64,000 bases of DNA from Puccinia triticina. Taxonomy: Eukaryota; Basidiomycota; Pucciniomycetes; Pucciniales; Pucciniaceae. Under the pieces are notes generated by a model that made no database searches, was not told the origin of the DNA, and saw only the letters and a program-made list of their open reading frames with translations. Positions 34,340 to 43,935 of the stretch are shown here, piece after piece. Position 1 is the first letter of the stretch, and each line of letters opens with the position of its first letter. The position numbers were made by a program, and so were the translations under genes. Location: assembly GCF_026914185.1 (NCBI RefSeq), contig NC_070568.1, forward strand, positions 3,058,001 through 3,122,000, in the 5' to 3' direction.

Positions 34340-35432
34340 TGTGTTGGTTTGATAATTTCAGAAAACAAGACCACTTCCCGTTCCACTCATGGTTTTTGCC
34401 AAATCCCTCACATACAGTTTGCAAATTATGAAATATGGATGTTTAGACCATCCAGCACAACAAAAGCTTTATTCTCAATTGCCAGATCCGGTTCCAAACG
34501 CGATACACAATTTTGAATTTTGTGTATTCCTTGAATGGAATTGGACTCCAGATCAACATCACAACTGACTCCTGCAAATCTAGGTCCATAATATGCACTG
34601 TCCATGCAAGTCAATTGTGTTGATCAGTGCCATGATTGCTGAGTCCGAGTAAACATGACGGTGCCTGAGAGACATTCACTGGCACCAGTTGCCATAAATT
34701 TAATGTGGGTTGATTGTGTTGATCAGGGTCCTCATTGCCAATTCTGGGGAAGCATGACCAGAAATGAGTCTCACTCCCTAGCATCAGGTATCATACAAAT
34801 ACCACTGTCATGGCCAAGTAATTTCATTTCCACCCATCCATTATTTGCTTTGCCACCTGTTTGTAGCTCTACTATCTCTACCGGCAAATAAACCTCCCAC
34901 AGCATATTGAAAGTCACAATGACTTTCCTGGAATTTGACCAACATCTAATAATTTTTTGGGGGAATGAAATACCTAACCATCTTGGTGACTGCAAAGATG
35001 TGTGTCTTAGATGTGATGCGCTCCACTGGACAATGGTGGGAAAAATTGCCTGATCTCCAGACCCAAGTGCTTGATTCCCAAGCTGTTGCCAGATGGGTAG
35101 CACAGTCATCCCGGTCAATTATATGTACTATCTCCTATCCCAACCACCAAAACCAGCTGCTTGTCAATACAAATTCAGGTACGCAGTACAATTTACGTCT
35201 GGACCTCTTCCTGATACTCATCCAGTATTATTGAATTGTGCAAAACTTCAGAAATAAATCTGTGGGTACAATAACACATTATCCTTTGGGCCATTGGGAG
35301 CAGAAGTGGACTGTTTAACACAAGTTTGCAAGTCAAGGGAACTATTTACATGATACACATACATAGTGCCATTTGTAAACTTCCATTTTGGTTCAGTTCA
35401 CGCGGCGCAGCCGCAAGTTCCCTAGTATATAT
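34340..35432. other. Intergenic DNA with a diverged ~100 bp duplication
   Basis: A block around 34614-34690 (TTGTGTTGATCAGTGCCATGATTGC) recurs diverged at 34705-34790 (TTGTGTTGATCAGGGTCCTCATTGC). No gene. Confidence 0.35.
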
Positions 35433-35438
35433 AAATAC

Positions 35439-37367
35439 ACGGACTTACTTTGCGCACTGCAAAAAACTCTTTGCGCAGTGTGGGGGTCGTTGTCTCGACG
35501 TCCCACCCCCAGTGCGCGCTTCCGCCACGGCTCTTCGCGCACTGTGCATTCCGCCAAAAAAACGGCTTACTTTTCTGGAGATATTTTTTTATGAGTCAAT
35601 AGAACGACCTTTTATGACCCCCCCAAAAAATAATCAAGTCATTTGGTGGTCTCCTTGAGCCTAGAGAAAATTGAGATGAAAGAATCATATTTTAACGGAC
35701 TTACTTCGCGCACTGCAAAAAACTCTTTGCGCACTGTGGGGGTTGTTGTCTTGATGTCCCGCCCCCAGCAATGCAAAAAAAACTTGGTCAACTGCTTGCA
35801 GTTGACATGCAGGATACTCAAGCCAAGCTACCATTGTAACTCCACCTGAATGCACAAGTGCCTTTGCTGGCACAGTCACTGTGCAAGGTGCACAGTGACT
35901 GTGCATTGATGCTTTGGTTGAGTCAAACCTTGGGTAAGGCTGGTGTAACACCACAAGCTTCCTCAGAGTTACCGCATGTCAACTGCTCACAGTTGACACA
36001 GTTTTTTTTGCAGTGCAGTGCGCGCTTCCGCCACGGCTCGTCGCGCGCTGTGCATTCCCCCAAAAAAACGGCTTACTTTTCTGGAGATATTTTTTGATGA
36101 GTCAATAGAACGACCTTTTATGACCCCCCCAAAAAATAATCAAGTCATTTGGTGGTCTCCTTGAGCCTAGAGAAAATTGAGATGAAATAATCATATTTTG
36201 TTGCGGCAGGGACCTGTGATATCGCTTCCTGTGCCCCAGTAGCCCCAAAAATTTTACAGTGTCATGGTAAATCTGCAAATTCATGATTTGATAATTTTCA
36301 GAATTTTTCTCAGAGATATAAGGGGTGCGCGGCAGGCTTAGTAGGAAAATTACTGCTAACTGTATAGCTTTTTTGTTACACACCCAAACAGTCCCAAAAT
36401 TTCAGAAATGTTTTCATTGTGGATAATCCCCGCGCCATAAATTTCTTGGCAATAGTGTGTCATGATAACATGAGATATAAGGGGTGCGCGGCGGGCTTAG
36501 TAGGAAAATGACTGCTAACTTATCTCATGTTTCAATGACACACTATTTCTAAGAGCTTTATGGCGCAGAGAATATGCAAAATTGAAACATTCCTGAAAAT
36601 TTCAGACTGTTTCAGCGTGTAACAAAAAATCTATACCTGTAGCAGCCATTTTCCTACTAAGCCCGCCGCGCACCCCTTATATCTCATGTTATCATGACAC
36701 ACTATTGCCAAGAAATTTATGGCGCGGGGAGTATCCACAATGAAAACATTTCTGAAATTTTGGGACTGTTTGGGTGTGTAACAAAAAAGCTATACAGTTA
36801 GCAGTAATTTTCCTACTAAGCCTGCCGCGCACCCCTTATGTCTCATTTTATCATGACACAATATTGCCAAGGAATTTATGGCGCGGGGAGTATCCACAAT
36901 GAAAACATTTCTGAAATTTTGGGACTGTTTGGGTGTGTAACAAAAAAGCTATACAGTTAGCAGTAATTTTCCTACTAAGCCTGCCGCGCACCCCTTATAT
37001 CTCTGAGAAAAATTCTGAAAATTATCAAATCATGAATCTGCACATTTACCATGACACTGTGAAATTTTTGGGGCTACTGGGGCACAGGAAGCGATATCAC
37101 AGGTCCCTGCCGCAACAAAATATGATTATTTCATCTCAATTTTCTCTAGGCTCAAGGAGACCACCAAATGACTTGATTATTTTTTGGGGGGGTCATAAAA
37201 GGTCGTTCTATTGACTCATCAAAAAATATCTCCAGAAAAGTAAGCCGTTTTTTTGGGGGAATGCACAGTGTGCAAAGAGCCGTGGCGGAAGCGCGCACTG
37301 GGGGCGGGACGTTGAGACAACAACCCCCACAGTGCGCAAAGAGTTTTTTGCAGTGCGCGAAGTCCGT
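35439..37367. mobile_element. 1.9 kb foldback element with very long inverted arms
   Basis: Ends are ACGGACTTACTTTGCGCAC and GTGCGCGAAGTCCGT. AAATAC flanks both sides (35433-35438, 37368-37373). Arms of several hundred bp are nearly identical in inverse orientation; the same 93-codon frame appears inverted at 36383-36102 and 36933-37214. The left arm start is duplicated (35439-35694 and again from 35695), and the second copy holds a nested CACTG element. The centre (36310-36990) alternates a ~170 bp block containing AAGGGGTGCGCGGC in both orientations. No transposase found. The superfamily is unclear. Confidence 0.82.
35769..36015. mobile_element. 247 bp CACTA-like (CACTG-ended) MITE nested in the foldback element
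   Basis: It is inserted in CCCCCAGTGCGCGC of the host arm, producing CAG on both sides (35766-35768, 36016-36018). The empty site is preserved ~250 bp upstream in the duplicated arm, so the insertion can be read exactly. Ends are CAATGCAAAAAAAACTTGG and CAGTTTTTTTTGCAGTG; both arms continue into TCAACTG...CAGTTGACATGC. Same family as 25962-27939. Confidence 0.88.
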
Positions 37368-37373
37368 AAATAC

Positions 37374-38180
37374 ATATAAATATAAATACTTAATAATGTT
37401 CATATAGTTTAAGTTGATATTAATCCTTAAACTAGTGAGTATTTGAAATATATTCCAGGTGAATAATAAACTATACCCGGGTGCGCGAGCTACATGTACC
37501 CCTGTCAAGGACATTTAAGTGACAGGTGTCACCTATCCGGTGACTTTCAAGAACTAAGAGATCCTCCCCAACTAGGATCCTCTCAATAATAACTGCCCCA
37601 TCCAAGCGTGCGATAATCTCAATACCATCCGCCCCATCCAAGCTCAAGAGTAATAACCGATTGACATAGACCGCCCCATAGAAATGAGCTACTAAGACGG
37701 ACGGAAAGACTAGTTACTAAGGAGAGCAAGATACTATTTAAGGAGGTCAGTTATTCCTCTATTCTCACTCTCCTCAGCTTAGACATACAAAACAATAATC
37801 CAACTACTTTCTTGACTCGTCTCTTTATACAGATTTCAATCAATTCAGCAGTTGGCTTTCTTTCAACTCAAGCCTGTTGTCCTTCCGAGTGCGCTCCGAT
37901 ATTGAGAGAGGTTCTTTATTAGTAAGTAAAAAACCCTTCTCTATATATATTGCACTCTTCCTCTACTTCCTGGGAACAAAACTACCCCTGCATAGCAGGC
38001 CCCAGTCATCTTTTGAGGGATCTAAACAACACCTGCTTGCAGGCCCCTGCTTTAAAAAATATTTCTTTTATTTTTTATTTCTTTGAAATAAAACAAAAAC
38101 ATCCCTTTTTTTTACTATCACCCGGTGTTGCTAGAAGAACTCAGTTCTTGGCATCACCAAGGCTGACAAGTTCTGCAACC
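37374..38180. other. Intergenic; possible solo LTR at ~37503-37930
   Basis: A segment starting TGTCAAGGACATTTAAGTGA, with tandem CCGCCCCATCCAAGC-type phrases, TACTATTTAAGGAGG and a C/T-rich downstream part, is built like a fungal LTR promoter. No matching target duplication or CA end was found, so it is only a suggestion. Confidence 0.25.
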
Positions 38181-38183
38181 TCC

Positions 38184-38522
38184 CAGGACCCTGGACCCCC
38201 CCCCCCCCCCGCAAATGTGGGCAATGCAAAATCTGGAATTGGATGGTGTCCTTTGGCCCAATGATCCATACAGCATTGTGTGTATGCTTGAGCCAAAATC
38301 CCCCCCCCCCCCAGGGAAATAATACCCTGATGAAAAGCCGCGTTCTGCGGGTACATAGTATGTAGCAGATTTATCTAAATTTTGGCAGAAATCTCATGCA
38401 TTAATCATGCCATTCTTTTGGGTTTCAATGCCCTGTGCCCATTCATGCCATTTTGCATAAAAATGTGAAAAATTCATACATTTACATGTCCCGCCTATAG
38501 CAGACTTCGGGGGTTTCCAGAG
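38184..38522. mobile_element. Diverged hAT-like MITE with AGGACCCTGGA end
   Basis: The left AGGACCCTGGACCCCC and right GGGGGTTTCCAGAGTGCT are imperfect complements and match the ends of the 26575-27641 element. Two C runs (38196-38211, 38301-38314) lie inside. The flanks show no clean 8 bp duplication. Non-coding. Confidence 0.5.
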
Positions 38523-39131
38523 TGCTGACATCCCTCTCGCTGGCAGCAACTTGGATAGATCTCCGAACTGCCTTCAGACATCCTTTGTAGTTTTGTGTCC
38601 GCCGTGTAGAGACTTGCCTTGGCGGTGGCCATGTTGCGGCTCCAGACGCCACCTTAATCGGATCCCCCACACAGGCCGCATGGACAATCTGGCACGGGAC
38701 GTGGTGCGCCCAAGCGCTGTTGGCAGCGCAGCGAGAAGAGGATTATTTAGGGGAGACGGGGATGGACTACTAGACGACAAATCGAGGCCGAGATCTCTGG
38801 ATGCGTATACGTATGAGGCGGTCTCCAAGCGCGCGAAGCGGACGGGTGTGTTCGAGGGGGTAGGGAGGATACACAAGAAGCAGGGAACAGATGCAAGCAG
38901 AGCAGGACTGGAAGAGCAAGAAAATAAGTCAAAAAAGACACACACACACACACCGAATAGGACGAAACGCGAGGGGGCAGAAGCGGAAGGAGTGTGGAGT
39001 ACATATTATGTGGGGGGATGGGATGATAGGATAGTCGATAACGATATTGTACAGGTGCGTGGAGGAGGGGCTGGCGAAGCGAGGAAGCTGGATGAGGGTT
39101 TTTGGAGCGAGGGCTGGAGAGAGAGTGGTGT
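38523..39131. other. GC-rich flank of the hypothetical gene
   Basis: Open frames run on both strands because of GC richness, including the (AC) repeat at 38939-38952. On the minus strand this is downstream of the gene ending at 39132, so it may be its 3' UTR. No domain supports a separate protein. Confidence 0.35.
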
Positions 39132-39743
39132 TCAGGGCTGGAGGAGGTCGGTGCCGATGAGCTCGTCCTGGATTCCTAGGGCGTGGGCGCAGGAGACGAG
39201 GTCGCTGATGAGCCGGTCGATGACGGTATCGAAGGCGGCATTATCGGCGGGGTGGTGGAGGTGGAGGCCGCAGTCCTGGGGGTCGGCGAAGAGGGGCTGG
39301 GGGGCTCGGAAGTCGGCGGGGTGGGGGACCTTGGAGTAGGAGATGGAGCTGCGTTTGGGCCGGATAGGGGCGGCGTCGTCGGCGGAGAAGGAGCGGGCGG
39401 GGGGCGCGTGTCCGGCGAGCGAGTCGTCGGAGTCGAGCGAGGAGGATCTGCGGGAAGAGGCGCGCGAGCTCTGGCGGCCATGGAAGCGTCGGCCGGGCCC
39501 CGGGGTGCCGCCGAGGCTGGGCGAGGAGCTGCCGGGCCGGGAGGCGGGGTTGCGGGGCGGGTCGAAGCTCGCGGCGGCCAGCTCGGGCGTCGAGGACAGG
39601 AGGGGGCTGAAGGATCCATTGAGCAGCAGCGGCTTGAGGCCCGTCGCGGTCCCCGGCGACAGTCGGCCGTCTGCCGGTGCCCTCTTCTCGTCCGGCGTCT
39701 GCGCTGCATGTCCCAGGGTGGTGGGGGTGGGGTGGTCGTCCAT
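39132..39743 (-). CDS. Hypothetical Ser/Pro/Ala-rich protein, single exon
   Basis: A 203-residue open frame from an ATG at 39743-39741 to a TGA at 39132. The N-terminal ~150 residues are low-complexity, rich in Pro, Ser, Ala and Arg, with a Ser/Arg cluster (SSRASSRRSSSLDSDDSL near residues 92-109). The last ~60 are ordered-looking and acidic/hydrophobic, ending DELIGTDLLQP. GC content and third-codon bias differ sharply from the AT-rich flanks, which supports real coding. No signal peptide or membrane segment. The Ser/Arg part looks like a phosphorylation-rich tail; function is unknown. The same DNA is open in other frames because of its composition; this frame was chosen for its start context and ordered end. 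Confidence 0.5.
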   Translation of the reverse strand: MDDHPTPTTLGHAAQTPDEKRAPADGRLSPGTATGLKPLLLNGSFSPLLSSTPELAAASFDPPRNPASRPGSSSPSLGGTPGPGRRFHGRQSSRASSRRSSSLDSDDSLAGHAPPARSFSADDAAPIRPKRSSISYSKVPHPADFRAPQPLFADPQDCGLHLHHPADNAAFDTVIDRLISDLVSCAHALGIQDELIGTDLLQP

Positions 39744-39971
39744 CGTGGGGGGTTTTTCGTGGGGGTTTCCAGGCGGATGGGGGGCGTGTTTTGTATGGGG
39801 TGGGGTGGCTGTGCGGCTGCCTGCGAACAGGCCTCGCCCCGCACAGCCCTTCCCAATTCAGCCAACGCCTACAGGATCCGCCACACAATCACCATCCGCT
39901 GATCATCTCCAGCCCAGAGCTATTTTACAGAGCTCATCCGGATGTGCACATGGAGGCAAGCAGCTCATCGG

Positions 39972-40200
39972 CTAGTGCTCATGCCCCGCCGGACTAGTCG
40001 CCGGCCCGGAGTCGGCCAAGCTATTGGGCTCGCTGGCCTCCACGAACGTGGCTGGTTGGAGACAGGAACGATGGTAACCCACCCCGATGGGGATAGCCTT
40101 CAACGCCCAGCCCGGATCCCTCTTCCCGACCGCCACATGGGCCTTGTCCCCCTGCTGGCACACCCCGTGTCTGGCCAGCTCAAAATAGGCCACCGCCAGC
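39972..40200 (-). CDS. Possible terminal exon of an unknown gene
   Basis: A minus-strand frame with strong GC third-position bias reads SGLAVAYFELARHGVCQQGD and continues to a TAG at 39972-39974. The upstream limit is not clear: the frame is open to ~40275 but no ATG or acceptor could be preferred. It lies between the hypothetical gene and the secreted paralogue. No family recognised. Confidence 0.3.
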
Positions 40201-40557
40201 CCACTTTTTGTCGATGAGGCTCCGGAGTATCCGATCGGAATCCGCCTCGCTCCAGGCGAAGTGGAGTAAGCTCATGGGTCCGGGCTTTCCGAGAAGCTTG
40301 CTGAACCGGTGTGTCCACGCGAAAGACATATTTCCTGCAACTACACAGTCCCTGCCTCTCGCTGAAACGGGGAGAGGCTGGATAAGCTCGCCGCAGGGAC
40401 GGAATCCGTAGCTCTCCAAACAGCATGGTACAAGTGCAGGCTTGCACTTGAAAACCGCAACGAGCTCTGCCAGCAACCAGCAGCAGCCCACACGGATTGT
40501 AGCTTATTCTCGATCTTCTGAGGACCAGCATCAGTACTCCAGGGTGGCGGTCCAGAA

Positions 40558-42085
40558 ATGCGCCACTCGAAGACATTCAGCTTCATCTCGGCCTTCATCC
40601 TTCGAGGCTGGATGTGTCGGGCGTCGCTGCACGACAATCTTGTGAACGAAGCGAAGGACGCACTCGGTGCGGAGGCATGTAGGTTTTCGAACATCTAGGT
40701 ACAGTATGAGAATGTCTTTGGATCATGGACCTAACCATTTCCATGTTAACAATTTTATATTCCTTTCAGCTTCGGTGGGGGACAGTCGGAATGAGTTGTC
40801 GGCAACAGGTGAGGCTTACCAGGATAGGCTGCATAGTTTTGATAGAGAGCTAACTGGGTGTTCTAGACTCGAGAGAAAGTCATGGTAACTTGGCAGTGGC
40901 TTCTGTTGACCACCTCCTGGAGAATGGCCATTTCAATGTACAGGAATCACCTGATCAGAAATGCCATGCAGAGTGGATGGGGGGCATTAATGCTGAGCTC
41001 TCAGAGAGCGGTAAGTCTGATCATGATAGACTGGTAACTGTTTGATTAAGAGCTGAGTTTCCCTGGGTGCTCCAGAATCAAAAGATAGGGGTTGGTACTC
41101 AATGATCAAGTCTGTTGGTCAGCTGGAGAAGGACTATGGGAAAATTGATGTAGAGAAATATGAGCAAACACACACTGATGCCATAATGGAAACAATTGTG
41201 CGCTTGAAAAGCCTTCATGAGCAGATGGAAACGCTGTTTGGACCACACTGGGATCCAGAAGTGCACGCATCAAGACCCCAATACTTGAAGGTCAAGTACA
41301 CAGACTCAATGTGGAGACTTTATGAGATCCTCAGGAGTGGCTCAAACTATCCAAAGCCAATCCATCATCTGAAGGTAGCTCGAAATAGCTGCATACTAGA
41401 AACCATCAACTTCATCCGCAGATACAGCCTTGCCCATGACGACGATTTGGAAGACCTAGAGTGGGAATCTTCCAGGGAAGGGGGGCTGAGGTGGCTGGTA
41501 AGGGCCATCGATGGTGTGTTTAGAACAGACACAGAGATTTGGAATGAGTATCATTTCCATCCCACGGTGGAAGAGCACATACAATATCACCTTCACATGC
41601 AGCATATCTACAACTCATACAAATGTTAGTCAATATTCTTCTTTTTGGGGTGGCCATTGGAGTTGATTTTTTTGTTGACTTTTTATGAAACAATCACTGA
41701 TATAGTTCTTGCGAAACAAGAGCAAGACTTTGTGTTGTTTACCCTGGCCATCAACGACTATGGGATTGAAGAGAGTGCTGAATGTTGGAAGGATGGCCCG
41801 ATCACAAAGCCGTTCTCCAAGCCCATGATCGAGCTCATCTACTTCATGCGCAAAGTGAGACGGTTTATCAAGGATGCGTTGGAGGATGAAGGCCCGGGGG
41901 AGCTCGAAAGAAAAGCGTTCTTTCTGGAAGTGAAAGATGATTTGATGGAGATGAGGCGGTTTTATTTCGATCCGCGTGTTCCTCCGGGACACGACCGGGA
42001 AGAATTCATCAAGGTTTTCCATTTCAGAGCTGCTGCGTTACCACCCGGGTCGACACCCTTTCAACTAATGTATAGTCCGCTATAG
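40558..42085 (+). pseudogene. Secreted-protein paralogue A, truncated by the 18 kb transposon
   Basis: Exons 40558-40678, 40770-40808, 40867-41010, 41076-41624 and 41727 onward mirror the exon phases of the intact paralogue at 63143-61220. The N-terminus (MRHSKTFSFISAFILRGWM) is a probable, though Arg-interrupted, signal peptide. The body has the shared landmarks EWMGGIN-ELSES, SVGQLEKDYGKI, LFGPHWDPEV, IHHLKVARN, C-x-LETINFI and GIEESAECWKD. The last exon follows the paralogue to a PPGHDREEF stretch and ~AAAL. At 42042 it then runs into the terminal repeat of the KDZ element, where a TAG at 42083-42085 ends the frame after 403 residues (intact relative 525). Function unknown; family appears specific to this lineage. 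Confidence 0.75.
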
Positions 42086-42237
42086 AATTGAAATCATACT
42101 ACACAATAGTCGCGGCCCGTGCTCAGCCGCGCTCAGCGTCTCCCAAGCCTTCTCACCACAATTTCTGGTCATTTTGACCAAGTTGTCTGTTTTCATGTGC
42201 CGACCCCCGTACCTCCCTTCAATTCCCATTGATGTCA
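42042..42237 (+). repeat. Left terminal inverted repeat of the KDZ element
   Basis: 196 bp, about 90% identical by eye to the reverse complement of 59996-60190. The first 10 bp (CACCCGGGTC) are the same at both ends. Confidence 0.9.
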
Positions 42238-42360
42238 CTCACTTTGATTTGTACCACTCCTCATTCACGTACCCAAACCACCGGGTTTTTTTTTTCAACC
42301 ACCGTCACGGCAAGCACACCACCCACCAAAGCATTCAAACCACCAAATCACTTCAAAAAA

Positions 42361-43185
42361 ATGATTCCAGCCCATGGCAACCATCAATCACACTACAGCT
42401 CCTCCCCTGGCCAAGCTGGCTTGCCACCTAGTATTTCACCGCCCCCCAGCTTGTGGGACATCAACCAGCTTGGCGCACCCCCCAATGGCCATGGTCCCCT
42501 TGGAAGCCGTCATTCTCCTCACAGAACTCAAGATCTTGGCGGAAGTCACCTTGGCAACACTCATCACGGCGGTCTTGGCGGCACTCATCACGGCACTCTC
42601 AGCGGTCTCAGCGGTACTAATCACGGTGGTCTTGGCAGCACTCAGCACGGCGGCACTCATTACGGCGGTCTCAGCGGAACTCATCTCGGCGGTCTCGGCA
42701 GCACTCAGCGCGGCGGCACTCATTACGGCGGTCTCAGCGGAACTCATCACGGGGGTCTCGGCAGCACTCAGCGCGGCGGCACTCATCTCAGCGGTCTTGG
42801 CGGCACTCATTTTGGCAGTCTTGGTGGCCCTCATCTCGGCAATCTCAGCAGCAGTCATATTGGTGATCTTGGCGGTACTCACGGTCTCAGCGCTTGCCTT
42901 GGCGATTTCCGCTCCACCAATGCTGCTACTGGTCGTGTTTCCATTGTCGATACTCGTTACGGCGGCCCTGATCTCGCTACTGGCAACCTCAGCAATCCAA
43001 TACCCTCCAACCTCAATCACCAAAGCGGTCATGGTCTCCCCGCTGGGGCTGACTCGCAGTGTCGCCAACAGCAATCTTCAAACAGGCCCGGTCATGCTGG
43101 CCCAGACCAATCAACAAACAAGTCACAAACCAGTCCGCCTAACACCAACCAAGCAAGAGTTGAAAATACCCTAAGTAATTCTTAA
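42361..43185 (+). CDS. Gly/His/Thr/Ser-rich repeat protein
   Basis: From an ATG at 42361 the frame encodes 274 residues. It has a polar start (MIPAHGNHQSHY), a Pro-rich segment, then ~130 residues of imperfect repeats built on GGTHYGGLSGTHLGGLGSTQ, and a Gln/Asn-rich tail. The first ATG in the frame is at 42229, inside the terminal repeat; the later one is preferred because the protein-like composition starts there. The GC-rich repeat is also open in a second plus frame (Ala/Leu/Ile-rich) and on the minus strand (Ala/Ser/Thr-rich), so coding frame is not certain. It might bind metals or nucleic acid through the His residues, but this is a guess. It is the first gene inside the left end of the element. 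Confidence 0.4.
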   Translation: MIPAHGNHQSHYSSSPGQAGLPPSISPPPSLWDINQLGAPPNGHGPLGSRHSPHRTQDLGGSHLGNTHHGGLGGTHHGTLSGLSGTNHGGLGSTQHGGTHYGGLSGTHLGGLGSTQRGGTHYGGLSGTHHGGLGSTQRGGTHLSGLGGTHFGSLGGPHLGNLSSSHIGDLGGTHGLSACLGDFRSTNAATGRVSIVDTRYGGPDLATGNLSNPIPSNLNHQSGHGLPAGADSQCRQQQSSNRPGHAGPDQSTNKSQTSPPNTNQARVENTLSNS

Positions 43186-43935
43186 TGTGGAACGGTATCC
43201 TTGGATATTGGGCCACAGGTAAAAAAAAAAATTACATACTTCAAACCTAATGATTATTGCTTCGGCTTTCCGGCAAGGTACGTGAGGATGATGAGCACCA
43301 AGATTATCCCACATCATGTCCGGTTGTCTGAGCTCTCCTTGCAAAAAACAATCAGAAGTAATGTGTTTTCCCGAGGAGAGCCCTGGGACCACGGGCCCCA
43401 TATAAGCAACCACCACTGTCCCCCAGCAATCCCCCATTCAACACATACCCACTCGGCCCGGAGCCAGCTTTGATATTTTGCTTTGTTTTGCATCGACCAT
43501 TAAGGGTTGTGATAGATATAGTCTTAGATATAGCACTTGGCAAATTTTCCATCGACCACAGCGTTCAAACTCTGCCCAGAAATCCACCAAGTTTGTTATC
43601 TGTCTGCATCCGGCATACATACATATACTCCTTGAGCTTATTCTCCAACCTTTCAAACTTCAACGTTATAGCTCCTTTCAGCCCGCGCAACCTTGTTTAA
43701 TCTTTAATCCATCTCCCACATCACCGCACCATCCGGCCCATTCCCTTCCGCATCACTCCACTCGCCCATCCACCTCCACCACCACGGCCAACCCCATACC
43801 CTTTGCCCCACACCCTCCACCCTCCCCCTGTTCCACTCGCCCATTTGGTTGACCGCCTCACCCCCATCACCACCAGCCCCCCTATAAGACCGACCCTCAA
43901 CAGCTACGACTTTCCCACCATCCCCCACCGAAAGC
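43186..43935. other. Upstream region of the MULE gene
   Basis: No gene. C-rich, low-complexity sequence from 43690 to 43930 (CACCATCC, CCACCTCCACC words) probably is 5' UTR or promoter of the transposase gene. Confidence 0.35.

Noticed and set aside
36102..37214. Two identical 93-codon open frames in opposite orientation
   Set aside because: They lie in the inverted arms of the foldback element; the repetition comes from the arms, and the protein has no recognisable feature.
38551..39339. 262-codon plus-strand open frame
   Set aside because: No domain, contains a dinucleotide-repeat-coded His/Thr stretch, and overlaps the better minus-strand gene; kept only as GC-rich flank.
39183..39975. 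Long plus-strand open frames (239 and 210 codons) opposite the hypothetical gene
   Set aside because: High GC content leaves all frames open; their translation is almost pure Gly/Val/Glu/Arg, whereas the minus frame has an ordered C-terminus.
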